Positions 44,232 to 53,941 of a DNA stretch of 64,000 bases are shown piece after piece (the stretch's first letter is position 1; the number at the start of each line of letters is the position of its first letter). Under the pieces are notes generated by a model, which made no database searches, was not told the DNA's origin, and saw nothing but the letters and a program-made list of their open reading frames with translations. This DNA is from Metabacillus sediminilitoris (GTDB taxonomy: Bacteria > Bacillota > Bacilli > Bacillales > Bacillaceae): the NCBI RefSeq assembly GCF_009720625.1, contig NZ_CP046266.1:1373501-1437500 (forward strand), written 5' to 3'. Made by a program: the position numbers and the translations under genes.

Positions 44232-45272
44232 ATGGGAAAATTAAAAGTTGGGGTTATCGGTTGTGGAAGTATTGCGAGTAGACGTCATTTAATTGAATAT
44301 GCGGCAAATCAAGATGTAGAAATTACTGCTGTATGTGATGTGGTTGCAAGCCGTGCGGAAGAAATGGCTTTGGTATATGGTGCAAAAGCGTTTACTGAAT
44401 ATGATGATGTATTGCAGTTGGATGAGATTGATGTCATTAGTGTATGTCTGCCAAATCATCTTCATGCACCGGTTTCCATTGCCGCATTAAATGCCGGAAA
44501 ACATGTTCTTTGTGAAAAGCCAATGGCAACTTCTGTAGAAGAAGCAGAAGAAATGATCCAGGCGGCAAGGCGAAACCAAAAAACATTAATGATCGCCCAC
44601 AATCAACGTTTTGTTGCTTCACATCAAAAAGCAAAACAATTAATTGAAAGTGGAGAGATTGGCAAGATTTATAGCTTTAGAACGACATTTGGCCACCCTG
44701 GACCAGAAAGATGGAGCATTGATGGCAGATCAAGCTGGTTCTTTAATAAAGACCAAGCATTAATCGGTGCACTCGGAGACCTTGGTGTACACAAGTCTGA
44801 TTTAATTCGCTATTTATTAGGAGAAGTTGTAGAGGTTGGCGCATTTGTTGAAACAAGTGCAAAGGAAAACACGGATGTAGACGATAATGCTGTTGCCATA
44901 TTGAAAATGGAATCTGGCGTAATTGGGACATTAGCAGCAAGTTGGTCTTATGTAGCAGGTGGCGATAACTCTACAATCATTTACGGTGAAAATGCGATTT
45001 TAAGGTTAGAAGACGATCATGATCATTCACTTATTGTTCAATATAAAAATGGAGAAGTAGTCAAATACGAACTAGATAAAATCCAGACGAATGAAGCTGG
45101 AGGGCAAACAACTACACATGTGATTGATCACTTTGTTGATGCGATAAAAAATAACAAGGCTCCGCTAATTCCTGGTGAAGAAGGAAAGAAATCCCTTGAA
45201 GTGATTTTAGCTGCTCTTGATTCGAATCAAACGAAGAAAATCGTCAATTTAAAAGCGGCTACGATCGTATAA
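44232..45272 (+). CDS. Gfo/Idh/MocA family dehydrogenase of the ABC cluster
   Basis: 346-aa oxidoreductase with VGVIGCGSIASRRH at the NAD(P) site, LCEKPMA (EKP motif) and GALGDLGVHKSDLIRYL in the substrate domain. TGGAGG precedes the ATG. Last gene of the plus cluster, before the terminator at 45295. It is the third Gfo/Idh enzyme within 11 kb, which suggests stepwise oxidation and reduction of one class of sugar. Confidence 0.92.
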   Translation: MGKLKVGVIGCGSIASRRHLIEYAANQDVEITAVCDVVASRAEEMALVYGAKAFTEYDDVLQLDEIDVISVCLPNHLHAPVSIAALNAGKHVLCEKPMATSVEEAEEMIQAARRNQKTLMIAHNQRFVASHQKAKQLIESGEIGKIYSFRTTFGHPGPERWSIDGRSSWFFNKDQALIGALGDLGVHKSDLIRYLLGEVVEVGAFVETSAKENTDVDDNAVAILKMESGVIGTLAASWSYVAGGDNSTIIYGENAILRLEDDHDHSLIVQYKNGEVVKYELDKIQTNEAGGQTTTHVIDHFVDAIKNNKAPLIPGEEGKKSLEVILAALDSNQTKKIVNLKAATIV

Positions 45273-45294
45273 AGGTTACGATAGTAGAAAGATG

Positions 45295-45334
45295 AAAAGA
45301 TGAGTCAAACGAATTGACTCATCTTTTGTTTTTT
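45295..45334 (+). terminator. Terminator of the ABC/dehydrogenase operon
   Basis: AAAAGATGAGTCAA / TTGACTCATCTTTT stem with a 5-nt loop, then GTTTTTT. Confidence 0.92.
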
Positions 45335-45491
45335 CTCATGATGTTTTACGGCAAGCTTTTTCTTCATTTCTCCTAATAAAATCTTAAGAAATTCTTCATT
45401 TTTCTTCTACCTTTATATTAAGAACTCTTGTTTATACTAAAAACAATCCTAGTAATAACTCATGATATACTTTGGAAAGGAGGGATGTAGG

Positions 45492-46184
45492 ATGAATAAA
45501 TACGTTGTGTTAGTTGTTGATGATGATAAAGAAATCCGTGATGGAATTGAAATATATTTAAAAAATGAAGGAATGACGGTGTTAACAGCACAGGATGGTA
45601 TTGAAGCAATTGAACGCTTAAATAAAAATGAAGTTCATTTGATTTTATTAGATATTATGATGCCAAGACAAGACGGGATTGCAACGACCTTTAAAATTCG
45701 TGAAAAAAGGAATATCCCCATTATCATGTTAAGTGCCAAAAGTGAAGATACTGACAAAATACTAGGTTTACAAGTTGGTGCGGACGACTATGTAACAAAA
45801 CCTTTTAATCCCCTTGAACTGATTGCTAGGGTAAAATCCCAACTGCGAAGATATGTAACATTAGGACCTTTTGAAGGGATAAATAAAAATATTGATTTAC
45901 ATGGTCTTACGATTGATCAAGCAGCGAAAGAAGTTGCTGTCAATGGTGAAGCGGTGAAATTAACACCAATCGAATACAAAATTGTTGAACTGTTAATGGT
46001 GAACGCTGGTCGAGTGTTCTCTATTTCTGAAATTTACGAAAGAGTTTGGAAAGAACCATGCTACAATGCGGAAAATACCGTTGCTGTACATATTCGTAAA
46101 ATTCGTGAAAAAATCGAAATCGACCCTAAAAATCCGAGGTATTTAAAGGTGGTATGGGGCATTGGATACAAAATGGAAAAGTAG
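45492..46184 (+). CDS. OmpR/PhoB-family response regulator
   Basis: 230-aa regulator. Receiver domain (residues ~4-115) with acidic pocket VVDDDKE and phosphoacceptor D54 (LLDIMMP), Lys in VTKPFNP; winged-helix DNA-binding domain (~135-228, KLTPIEYKIVELLM and ENTVAVHIRKIREKIE). ATG 45492 follows AAGGAGGG. Its 3' end overlaps the kinase gene by 23 bp. Resembles VanR-type regulators of cell-envelope responses. Confidence 0.95.
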   Translation: MNKYVVLVVDDDKEIRDGIEIYLKNEGMTVLTAQDGIEAIERLNKNEVHLILLDIMMPRQDGIATTFKIREKRNIPIIMLSAKSEDTDKILGLQVGADDYVTKPFNPLELIARVKSQLRRYVTLGPFEGINKNIDLHGLTIDQAAKEVAVNGEAVKLTPIEYKIVELLMVNAGRVFSISEIYERVWKEPCYNAENTVAVHIRKIREKIEIDPKNPRYLKVVWGIGYKMEK

Positions 46185-48360
46185 GATAACAATTATTGCA
46201 TGGCTTATGTTATTTACGTATGGATTAAGTGGTGTTTTATCAGCTATTTTCGATGATCGTGAATACTCAAAGAAAAGTTTTTTTCATACAACTCAATATG
46301 AAGATACGGTTGGGCAATTATTAGCTTATATTCAGGCTTTTGAGCAATCTTATCAGCCGAAAGAAGAAATGAAAAAATTAATCACAGTATCGAATGAGGA
46401 AATAGAAGAGTACCGCTTTCGTTATGGAGATTTAACGGAGCAATTATCAAGTATCGAAAATCAATATGCAGCTGAAATTGAGGAAGCGATCGCGAATGAC
46501 AGCCAAAATCTCGCCGATATCTATAAAAATGAAAGAGATAAAAAAATAGAAGATATTACAAAAAACTTTGAAAGTGATGAATATGTTAAACAAAAAATTG
46601 TAAAAGAAAAAGAACAAAGAGTAGATGAGTATTACAAAGAGCTTGAAGGTTATCGAGAAGATTTTTCAGAATACAAAGAAGCATTTGCATATTATCTTAA
46701 AGATACAAAAACAGGAGAGGTTTATACGAATCTGCAAGATAGTAAATCAGTAGATAAGTATATAAATGACAAAGATATGTTATTTATCCAAAACTACCCG
46801 ACAAAAAATCGAAGCTATCTTGGCATGAAGGAACAACCATTTATTATGGGGTATGAGGACGTTATCAATCATGCTAATTCAAATGCTTTGTTCGAAGGGG
46901 AAATTGCGATATCAAAAGAAGCAAATAATACGAATTTTATTATCGCTAATTATTATGAATATAATCATAATCGAATTGTGTTTTTTATTTATGCAATCAC
47001 CGCTATCATCGCTTTTATAGTAAGCATTATGATTGGGAAGAAGATCAAGGTAATCAGTAAAATTGCTCCACAAGAATGGATAAATTTATATCATAAAATA
47101 CCAATTGATATAGCAGTCATTCTTTTTGGAATTACAGGGTTAATTTCTCTCGCATTATTCGCAGATAATCCCTATATATATAATTTTTCTCTGGATAGGA
47201 TTATTTTTCAACTTATCATTATGACCATATTTATCTGGTTTACTATGATCCAAGGAATTTATTTGTATCCAAGACTAAAATTGATGAGAACTGATAAAGA
47301 AGTTTGGAGAAGCTCATTTGCCGTTTCAGTTATAAAAATGTTCCGAAATGCATTCATTAATCGCAGGGTAGGCACACAAGTTTTTCTCATTCTTGGTATT
47401 GTGTTTTTATTTGGAGTTGGAACAATTCTTATTATCGTTGAACCGTTATTTCTGATAGGATATGTTCCCGCGCTTTTATTAATAGGGCTGCCATTGTTTA
47501 TTATCGTTGTAAAAAGAACCGGATATTTTAACCAAATTATTAGAAATACAAATGCATTAGCAAAAGGTCATTTTGAGCCTGATTTAAAAATTATTGGAAA
47601 ATCTGTTTTTGCTAAACTTGCAGAAGATATAAATACGATGAAACATGGTGTGAAAATATCGAAAAAAGAACAAGCGAAAAGTGAAAAGCTCAAAACAGAG
47701 TTAATTACAAATGTCAGTCATGATTTACGCACACCATTAACATCGATCATTACCTATTCAGAGCTACTGAAAAATCCAGAATTACATGAAGATGAACGAA
47801 ATTCATATATTGAAATTATTGACCGGAAATCAAAGCGTTTAAAGGTATTAATCGATGACCTTTTCGAAGCATCAAAAATGGCAAGCGGAAATATTGAATT
47901 ATCAAAAGCAAAAGTGGATATCATTCAGTTGCTTCAACAAGCATTAGCTGAGTACAATGAGACGATTCAATCTTCTCACATCCAATTTCGTGTTTCAAAA
48001 CCAGAAAAGTCTGTCTATGCATATGTTGATGGGCAAAAGCTATGGCGAGTTTTTGATAACTTAATCGGCAATATCTTGAAATACTCACTTGAAAACACAA
48101 GAGCTTATATCAATGTAAAGGAAGAAAAGGGGCAGACAATCATTACGTTTAAAAATGTATCGAAATATGAACTCAGTGATGATGTAGATGAGCTTTTCGA
48201 ACGATTTAAGCGCGGTGATGAATCACGCCATACAGACGGATCAGGACTAGGTCTGGCGATTGCTAAATCAATCATTGATTTACATGATGGTTCTTTAGAC
48301 ATTGATGTTGATGGGGATTTGTTTAAAGTAACAATTATACTGGATTTGTTGAGTGAATAA
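46162..48360 (+). CDS. Sensor histidine kinase with large extracellular domain and extra membrane helices
   Basis: 732-aa kinase. N-terminal helix (~8-25), a ~240-residue extracellular part rich in Glu/Lys with coiled-coil character (residues ~50-190), then five or six transmembrane helices between ~270 and 455, a HAMP-like segment, the HisKA domain with H520 (NVSHDLRTPLTS) and a HATPase domain (NLIGNILKYS, GSGLGLAIAKS). TTG start at 46162 inside the regulator gene, so translation is coupled. The membrane layout is more complex than a standard two-helix kinase. Signal unknown. Confidence 0.9.
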   Translation: MDTKWKSRITIIAWLMLFTYGLSGVLSAIFDDREYSKKSFFHTTQYEDTVGQLLAYIQAFEQSYQPKEEMKKLITVSNEEIEEYRFRYGDLTEQLSSIENQYAAEIEEAIANDSQNLADIYKNERDKKIEDITKNFESDEYVKQKIVKEKEQRVDEYYKELEGYREDFSEYKEAFAYYLKDTKTGEVYTNLQDSKSVDKYINDKDMLFIQNYPTKNRSYLGMKEQPFIMGYEDVINHANSNALFEGEIAISKEANNTNFIIANYYEYNHNRIVFFIYAITAIIAFIVSIMIGKKIKVISKIAPQEWINLYHKIPIDIAVILFGITGLISLALFADNPYIYNFSLDRIIFQLIIMTIFIWFTMIQGIYLYPRLKLMRTDKEVWRSSFAVSVIKMFRNAFINRRVGTQVFLILGIVFLFGVGTILIIVEPLFLIGYVPALLLIGLPLFIIVVKRTGYFNQIIRNTNALAKGHFEPDLKIIGKSVFAKLAEDINTMKHGVKISKKEQAKSEKLKTELITNVSHDLRTPLTSIITYSELLKNPELHEDERNSYIEIIDRKSKRLKVLIDDLFEASKMASGNIELSKAKVDIIQLLQQALAEYNETIQSSHIQFRVSKPEKSVYAYVDGQKLWRVFDNLIGNILKYSLENTRAYINVKEEKGQTIITFKNVSKYELSDDVDELFERFKRGDESRHTDGSGLGLAIAKSIIDLHDGSLDIDVDGDLFKVTIILDLLSE

Positions 48361-48395
48361 AAGAATCTTCAAGTGTCTATAAAGCCAAGAGAAAT

Positions 48396-48585
48396 TTGAA
48401 AAAAACACTTGTAATATCTATGATTTGCATCTTATTTTTCGGTTGCTCTGCTCTAGAGAAAAAGATCTAACGAAGCAATTGCAGTACAAAATGAAAAAGG
48501 AGAATATGTTAAAGGTACAATAACCGAGATATGGCTTAGAGAAAATTTAGAAACGATTGTTTCTCAAAAATATCGACTCCTATAG
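48396..48585 (+). pseudogene. Frameshifted small lipoprotein gene
   Basis: TTG at 48396 opens MKKTLVISMICILFFGCS, a lipoprotein signal with lipobox FFGC, but the frame stops at TAA after LEKKI. The next frame continues RSNEAIAVQNEKGEYVKGT and ends at 48585. A single indel near 48468 would restore a ~63-residue lipoprotein. It directly follows the kinase gene and may have been part of that system. Confidence 0.5.
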
Positions 48586-48636
48586 TAGATTAATACCTTA
48601 TTTTCTAAAAAAGGCTGCATTATTTATATGAAAAAG

Positions 48637-48671
48637 AACACTTAAAGTAACTACACTCTAAGTGTTTTTTT
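48637..48671 (+). terminator. Terminator of the two-component operon
   Basis: AACACTTA...TAAGTGTT stem followed by TTTTTT. Confidence 0.8.
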
Positions 48672-49483
48672 CATACCTTATTTTTTGTCTTCTTAACATT
48701 ATCCATTCTGCTCTTTATTTTAGAATAAATCCCTCACAAACCGAAATACCTGAATGTAATACCCTGAAACTTTTTAGGAGAGAATAAGAAAGAGTAATAA
48801 ACAACTGTAAGCCTCAATCTGAACCAATAATAAGTTTTCATAAAACTGGGTTTCCGTCAAACAGCTGATAAAGAACCTATATCGGGGAGATACAAGTTAA
48901 TGTGGATGTTTCTGTTTCATATGACAACAATTGTATAGGATAGAAGGCATGCCAATTATCGAGTGAAAGAAGAAAATTATGGAATTGAAAAGCCTGTTAA
49001 TCCAAAATGAAGGGTAGTAAAAACACATAATTTAAAATCCATCATGAATGGTGTTGAAAAAAGAAACAAGAATTATCTATTATGTCTGCTTGACAAGATT
49101 ATCAGTAGAGTATAAAATGATTTTGTTCACAGTGTGATGCGATAAACAACAGTTGTTGTGAATGTTGCGTTTATTAAGCGTTAATTGTGAAAAAACGTTG
49201 CATTATTATCATTTTACTATGAAAAAAGGATATATGGATAATCGTCCTTTATAAACGATTTCTTCCAGATGAATAATAATTGTAAAAAAGGAACAGTTGT
49301 CTTAATTCTTACTTTATTTAACCTTTTTTGAAAGCACTTGCAATTATATTGAGAGCGTTAACAGTTCTATTCATTTGAAACTACAGAATCGTTGTAAGGA
49401 AGAACATAATTACTATTTCATAAGTGAAAATAATTGCAGCACATTTATAAAAAACTACTAGAAAGTAAATGGGGAGGATAATT
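48672..49483. other. Long gene-free region upstream of the GntP permease
   Basis: About 800 bp without a credible gene on either strand. It contains GC-poor sequence, short repeats of the type TTGCGTTTATTAAGCGTTAA around 49165, and a perfect cre site at 49350. It probably includes the promoter and control region of the acid-sugar locus. The rest looks like decayed DNA. Confidence 0.4.
49350..49363. promoter_or_regulatory. cre site (CcpA operator) before the GntP permease
   Basis: TGAGAGCGTTAACA matches all positions of TGWNANCGNTNWCA. It lies 120 bp before the permease start, indicating catabolite repression of the acid-sugar locus. Confidence 0.75.
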
Positions 49484-50830
49484 ATGCCTTTAGTAATTAT
49501 TGCAATTGGGGTTCTATTATTACTTATTTTGATAATGGGCTTCAAATTAAACACATTTGTTTCATTAATCATTGTTTCATTCATCGTAGCTTTGGCATTA
49601 GGGATGCCTATGGCAGAAGTTGTTGCATCAATTGAAAGCGGTTTAGGCGGAACGCTTGGTCATATTGCCTTAATATTTGGGATGGGAGCTATGCTTGGCA
49701 GATTAATTGCTGATGCAGGTGGCGCCAATCGTATTGCTACAACCTTGATTGACAAATTCGGGGAAAAAAGAATTCAATGGGCTGTTTTGTTTGCTTCATT
49801 TATTGTTGGGATCGCATTATTCCTTGAAGTAACAATCGTATTATTAGTTCCAATTATATTCTCAATTGCAAAAGAATTAAAAGTTTCCATTGTGCATTTA
49901 GGTCTTCCTATGGTTACTGCTGCCTTAGCAACACATGCTTTCTTACCCCCGCATCCGGGCCCAACAGCAGTAGCAGCTGAATATGGAGCAAATATTGGTT
50001 TAGTTTTAATTTACGGTATCATTGTCGCAATTCCAACTGTTATACTAGCAGGTATTTTGTATCCAAAGTTAGCTAAAAAAATTGTTCCTACTGCTTGGAC
50101 AAGAGAAGGCAGTGACTCATTTGGGGTTCAAAAAACATTCAAATTAGAAGAAACACCTGGTTTTGGTATCAGTGTATTTACAGCACTATTCCCAGTTATT
50201 TTAATGGCTTTGGGTGCAGCGGTTGATATGATTCAGCCAGCAATGGGATTTGAAGATAATATGTTAGTGAAAATCATTCGTTTTATCGGTACATCTTCGA
50301 CAGCTATGGTGCTTTCATTATTGCTTGCAATCTACACGATGGGTTTAAGAAGAAATGTTCCGATCAAGAATTTGATGAATTCATGTTCTTCAGCAATTAA
50401 TTCATTAGGGATGCTGCTATTAATTATTGGTGGCGGCGGTGCACTAAAGCAAGTTCTTATTGATGGAGGCGTTGGTGATTATGTTGCTAAAATATTCGAA
50501 GGATCTGCTATGTCCCCTGTCTTCTTTGCATGGACAGTTGCAGCAATATTACGTATCTGCTTAGGATCTGGAACAGTTGCAACTTTAACAACTGCAGGGT
50601 TGGTCCTTCCATCTCTTGCTACAATTCCTGACGTTAACTTAGAGCTAGTTGCACTTGCAACTGGAGCGGGCAGTGCAATTGCATCACATGTTAATGACGC
50701 TGGTTTCTGGATGGTTAAAGAGTCTTTAGGTATGACCCTGAAAGAAGCATTCGGAACGTATACAGTCCTTTCTACAATTGTTGCTGTATCAGGATTGGTA
50801 TGTACTCTATTATTAGATATCGTTTTATAA
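49484..50830 (+). CDS. GntP family gluconate/acid-sugar permease
   Basis: 448-aa permease of the GntP family with about 12-14 helices and the motifs GSGLGGTLGHIALIFGMGAMLG-like (residues ~48-70), FLPPHPGPTAVA and GAGSAIASHVNDAGFWM, which are typical of gluconate and sugar-acid transporters. ATG 49484 follows GGGGAGG. It has its own terminator (50844) and precedes LarE, a PrpR-like regulator and acid-sugar enzymes. The substrate is therefore probably a C4 sugar acid such as threonate or erythronate. Confidence 0.92.
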   Translation: MPLVIIAIGVLLLLILIMGFKLNTFVSLIIVSFIVALALGMPMAEVVASIESGLGGTLGHIALIFGMGAMLGRLIADAGGANRIATTLIDKFGEKRIQWAVLFASFIVGIALFLEVTIVLLVPIIFSIAKELKVSIVHLGLPMVTAALATHAFLPPHPGPTAVAAEYGANIGLVLIYGIIVAIPTVILAGILYPKLAKKIVPTAWTREGSDSFGVQKTFKLEETPGFGISVFTALFPVILMALGAAVDMIQPAMGFEDNMLVKIIRFIGTSSTAMVLSLLLAIYTMGLRRNVPIKNLMNSCSSAINSLGMLLLIIGGGGALKQVLIDGGVGDYVAKIFEGSAMSPVFFAWTVAAILRICLGSGTVATLTTAGLVLPSLATIPDVNLELVALATGAGSAIASHVNDAGFWMVKESLGMTLKEAFGTYTVLSTIVAVSGLVCTLLLDIVL

Positions 50831-50843
50831 AATAATAAAAGTG

Positions 50844-50881
50844 ACCATTTTATATTTTTTATAAAATGGTTCTTTTTTTTG
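50844..50881 (+). terminator. Terminator of the GntP permease gene
   Basis: ACCATTTTATA / TATAAAATGGT stem followed by TCTTTTTTTT. Confidence 0.9.
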
Positions 50882-50977
50882 CATTGTATATAAATTCTAT
50901 ATTTATGAAACTTAATGTTGAAATCGCTTTAATAATTACTTTTACTTTGAGGGAAATTCGCATATAATTGAATAGTG

Positions 50978-50989
50978 TTGCAAAATGCA
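50978..50989. promoter_or_regulatory. Motif TTGCAAAATGCA upstream of larE
   Basis: Shares the 12-nt pattern TTGC-WAAA-TGCA with TTGCTAAATGCA at 54030-54041 upstream of the kinase operon. These are candidate binding sites for the PrpR-like regulator encoded between them. Confidence 0.4.
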
Positions 50990-51038
50990 CAAATCCATTC
51001 GTTATATTTCGCAGTTATTATACATTGTAAAAAGTTAA

Positions 51039-51258
51039 GGCTCTTTTCGTAAAGGTTGTTGTCTTTAAAACGAAAAATATTAAAGGTTGATTGGAGCAGA
51101 TTGCGAGACTCCTGCTTAGAGCAGCGGGACAGGTGAGACCCCGCAGGCGTTTACGCCGAGGAGGCTCACCGCCCGCCCCGCGGTCATCGAGCATCTCTCG
51201 CTGCAATCAACCACACCGCATTACTTGGTAAATAGCAACAAAGTATGCGAAAACAGCC
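51039..51258 (+). mobile_element. MITE-like repeat copy B (uninterrupted)
   Basis: 220 bp with imperfect terminal inverted repeats GGCTCTTTTC (51039-51048) and GAAAACAGCC (51249-51258). The body is GC-rich and palindromic, including GGGACAGGTGAGACC and CGCCCGCCCCGCGGTCATC. No gene inside. It ends 33 bp before larE. Confidence 0.82.
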
Positions 51259-51291
51259 AAAGTTAAAAAAATAAAGTTAGGTGGAATTTGG

Positions 51292-52107
51292 ATGAATGAA
51301 AAGTATGAACAACTAAAAGAAATCTTAAGAGAGATGGACGATGTTGTTGTTGCTTTTTCTGGCGGTGTCGATAGTACATTGTTATTAAAGGTTGCTGTTG
51401 ATGTTTTAGGTGTTGAAAAAGTTCTGGCTGTTACGGCTGATTCTGAAACATACCCTTCAAGTGAATTAGAGGAAGCTAAAAAGCTTGCAAATCTGATTGG
51501 GGCAACACACCAAGTAATTGAAACCTCTGAACTAAGTATACCAGGCTACGCAGAAAATGACCGGAACCGTTGTTATTTCTGTAAAAATGGATTATTTGAA
51601 CAAATCGTTCCTATCATGCATCAAAAGGGTTTTAAAAACGTAGTGTATGGTTTGATTGCAGATGATATGAGTGAACATCGTCCTGGAGTACGTGCAGCCA
51701 AAGAACACGGTGTTCGCGGGCCGCTCCAAGAGGCAAATCTTTATAAAGAGGAAATTCGTGAACTTTCAAAACAATTAAACTTGCCTACTTGGGAAAAACC
51801 ATCATTCGCCTGTCTATCCTCCCGAATTGCATATGGTGAAAAAATCACCCAGGAAAAATTAACAAAGGTTGAAAAATCGGAGGCTTATATTAAAGGGTTA
51901 GGAATTCGACAAGTCCGCGTGCGAACTCATCAAGAGATTGCGAGGATTGAAGTAGAGCCTCAAGATATGCAGCTTGTTTTATTGAAGCATAAAGATATCA
52001 TGGAGAATTTGCAGAGCTTTGGATATAAATATGTCACTCTTGATCTACAAGGCTATGTGAGCGGCAGCATGAATAAAGTATTAACTGCTAGTGTAAACAA
52101 AAAGTAA
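51292..52107 (+). CDS. larE: Nickel-pincer cofactor sulfur-insertion protein LarE
   Basis: 271-aa PP-loop ATPase with SGGVDST at 23-29. It adenylates the pyridinium dicarboxylate precursor and inserts sulfur to build the nickel-pincer nucleotide of LarA-type enzymes. Cys C174 (FACLSSR) is equivalent to the sulfur-donating Cys176 of Lactobacillus LarE. Two more Cys (C94, C97 in RCYFC) make the three-Cys set that, in some LarE proteins, holds a [4Fe-4S] cluster (family knowledge, from memory). AGGTGGA precedes the ATG. A LarA homologue is encoded at 56882. larB and larC are not in the window. Confidence 0.92.
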   Translation: MNEKYEQLKEILREMDDVVVAFSGGVDSTLLLKVAVDVLGVEKVLAVTADSETYPSSELEEAKKLANLIGATHQVIETSELSIPGYAENDRNRCYFCKNGLFEQIVPIMHQKGFKNVVYGLIADDMSEHRPGVRAAKEHGVRGPLQEANLYKEEIRELSKQLNLPTWEKPSFACLSSRIAYGEKITQEKLTKVEKSEAYIKGLGIRQVRVRTHQEIARIEVEPQDMQLVLLKHKDIMENLQSFGYKYVTLDLQGYVSGSMNKVLTASVNKK

Positions 52108-52168
52108 TCTCATAACAGACCCTTGGAGGTTTGAGGGATTTGAATTTGCAACAGAAGGTGACTGAAAA

Positions 52169-53941
52169 ATGATTAAAGCATTGGTAATTGTCCCCTACGA
52201 GGGATTGCTTGAAATGATGAAAGAAATCGATCAAGAAGTAGAAGATATTCAATTACAAATTGAATTAGGAAATTTATATGAGGGAGTTGCTATTGCAAAG
52301 GATGCCGAAAAGAATGGCTATCATGTCATAATCAGTCGGGGTGGTACAGCTTCTTTGATTCAGGAGGCTGTATCAATCCCGGTGATTGATATTCAGGTGA
52401 CAGGCTATGATGTGTTACGCATACTAACACTAGTAAAAGGATTTTCGGGTAAAGCGGCTATTGTTGGATTTTCGAATATAACACAAGGTGCTGCTACGAT
52501 CTGTAAGCTTCTAGATTTTGATATTAAAACATTAACGATTACGAAAGATACCGAAGTGAAAGATAAATTAACGAATTTAAAAAAACTTGGCTATGAAGTG
52601 GTAATTGGGGATGTTGTGACGGTTCAAGCTGCAAAGCAATTAGGTATGACAGGAGTGTTAATTACATCTGGGAAGGAAGCTATCATTGATGCATTAGAAG
52701 AAACGAGAAGGTCATATCGCATTTTCTCGCAGCTACAGCAGGATGTTTTTTTATTTCAATCCATTCTAGATTGTAACGAACAGGCAATTGGAGTATTTAA
52801 TAAAGCTGAAAAAATTGTATATGGGAATGAACGCTTCAATAAAGAATTTCACTGGATCGATTTAGAAAACTCCGCGGAAATATCAGCGTTATTAAAAGAA
52901 ACGGCATTAACAGGCGAAAAACAAAGCAAAACCGTTCACATCAATCATTCGTTTTGGAAAATAAAGGCATGTCCTCAAGGGGATGCTACAGTATTTTTTC
53001 TTGAAAAAATCCTTCCTAATCAAGCTGATGTTCAGGAAGGAGAAGTGAATATGAATGCAATAGAATTTCATACCTCATCTTCTTTTATCCCTATTTCCGG
53101 AAAAAGCGAGCAAATTCAGAAGGTGTTAAATCAAATCGATCAATACGGTAAAAGGGAAGAACCCGTATGGATTATGGGAGAAGAGGGAAATGGGAAAGAA
53201 TTAGCTGCCCGTTCCATCTATTTAAAAAGGAAAACAAAGAATGAACCATTTATCGTGTTGCATTGTGATTTATTAAGTACAGAACAGCTGAAAAATTTAA
53301 TGAACGAAAACTTTTTCCTAAAATACGCCAATGGTGTCATTTACTTAAAAAACATCGATAAATTGAACTCTTATATGCAAAAAGAGTTATATAAAATAGT
53401 TAAGAATGAAAGCAATAAAATGCTGCAATGGCTCGTTTCTTCTGAGAGTACTATCGAAGATAAGGTATCTAATGGCTCATTTCACACCGAATTATATGAA
53501 ACATTAGGGCGGGTAAGCATATATATTCCGCCACTCCGAGAACGAAGAGAGGATATTGAGGATTTGGTTCATGTATTTATATCTGAATTACATCCTAAAT
53601 ATGGAAATGGAGTAGTTGGGATTCGACTGGATGCTTTGCATGAGATAATCAACTATGAATGGCCTGGAAATGTAGAGCAACTTAAACAAGTAATTGAACA
53701 ATTATTTTTACAATCACATTCTTTTTATATTGAGAAGGAAGCAGTTGTGACAGTTTTAAATCGATTAGAGCAGCAGGTGAAAAAGAGTGATGAACTAACA
53801 CATATCGATTTAAGCGGTACATTAGAAGAAATTGAAAAACAAGTCATTACGAAGGTACTTGAAGAAGAGGGGTTGAATCAATCAAAAGCAGCTAAACGTT
53901 TGGGGATTAACCGTTCTACCTTGTGGCGTAAGCTAAAATAA
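52169..53941 (+). CDS. PrpR-like regulator with degenerate AAA+ domain
   Basis: 590-aa protein. N-terminal PrpR sensor domain (residues ~1-165, SRGGTASLIQEAVSIPVIDI), a PAS-like middle (~190-275), an AAA+ domain (~310-520) and a Fis-type helix-turn-helix (~555-590, NQSKAAKRLGINRSTLWRKLK). Walker A survives as GEEGNGKE, but the GAFTGA sigma-54 loop is deleted and Walker B reads VIYLKNIDKL without the acidic pair. It therefore should not activate sigma-54 promoters and probably works with the housekeeping polymerase. No -24/-12 promoter was found nearby, which agrees. It follows larE by 61 bp. Confidence 0.88.
   Translation: MIKALVIVPYEGLLEMMKEIDQEVEDIQLQIELGNLYEGVAIAKDAEKNGYHVIISRGGTASLIQEAVSIPVIDIQVTGYDVLRILTLVKGFSGKAAIVGFSNITQGAATICKLLDFDIKTLTITKDTEVKDKLTNLKKLGYEVVIGDVVTVQAAKQLGMTGVLITSGKEAIIDALEETRRSYRIFSQLQQDVFLFQSILDCNEQAIGVFNKAEKIVYGNERFNKEFHWIDLENSAEISALLKETALTGEKQSKTVHINHSFWKIKACPQGDATVFFLEKILPNQADVQEGEVNMNAIEFHTSSSFIPISGKSEQIQKVLNQIDQYGKREEPVWIMGEEGNGKELAARSIYLKRKTKNEPFIVLHCDLLSTEQLKNLMNENFFLKYANGVIYLKNIDKLNSYMQKELYKIVKNESNKMLQWLVSSESTIEDKVSNGSFHTELYETLGRVSIYIPPLRERREDIEDLVHVFISELHPKYGNGVVGIRLDALHEIINYEWPGNVEQLKQVIEQLFLQSHSFYIEKEAVVTVLNRLEQQVKKSDELTHIDLSGTLEEIEKQVITKVLEEEGLNQSKAAKRLGINRSTLWRKLK

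Noticed and set aside
49300..49345. Sigma-54 promoter before the GntP permease
   Set aside because: GCACTTGCA resembles parts of the consensus but lacks the GG-N10-GC spacing, and the local regulator lacks the sigma-54 contact loop.
51018..51206. 62-aa minus-strand protein
   Set aside because: Lies entirely within the GC-rich MITE-like repeat; coding appearance is due to composition.
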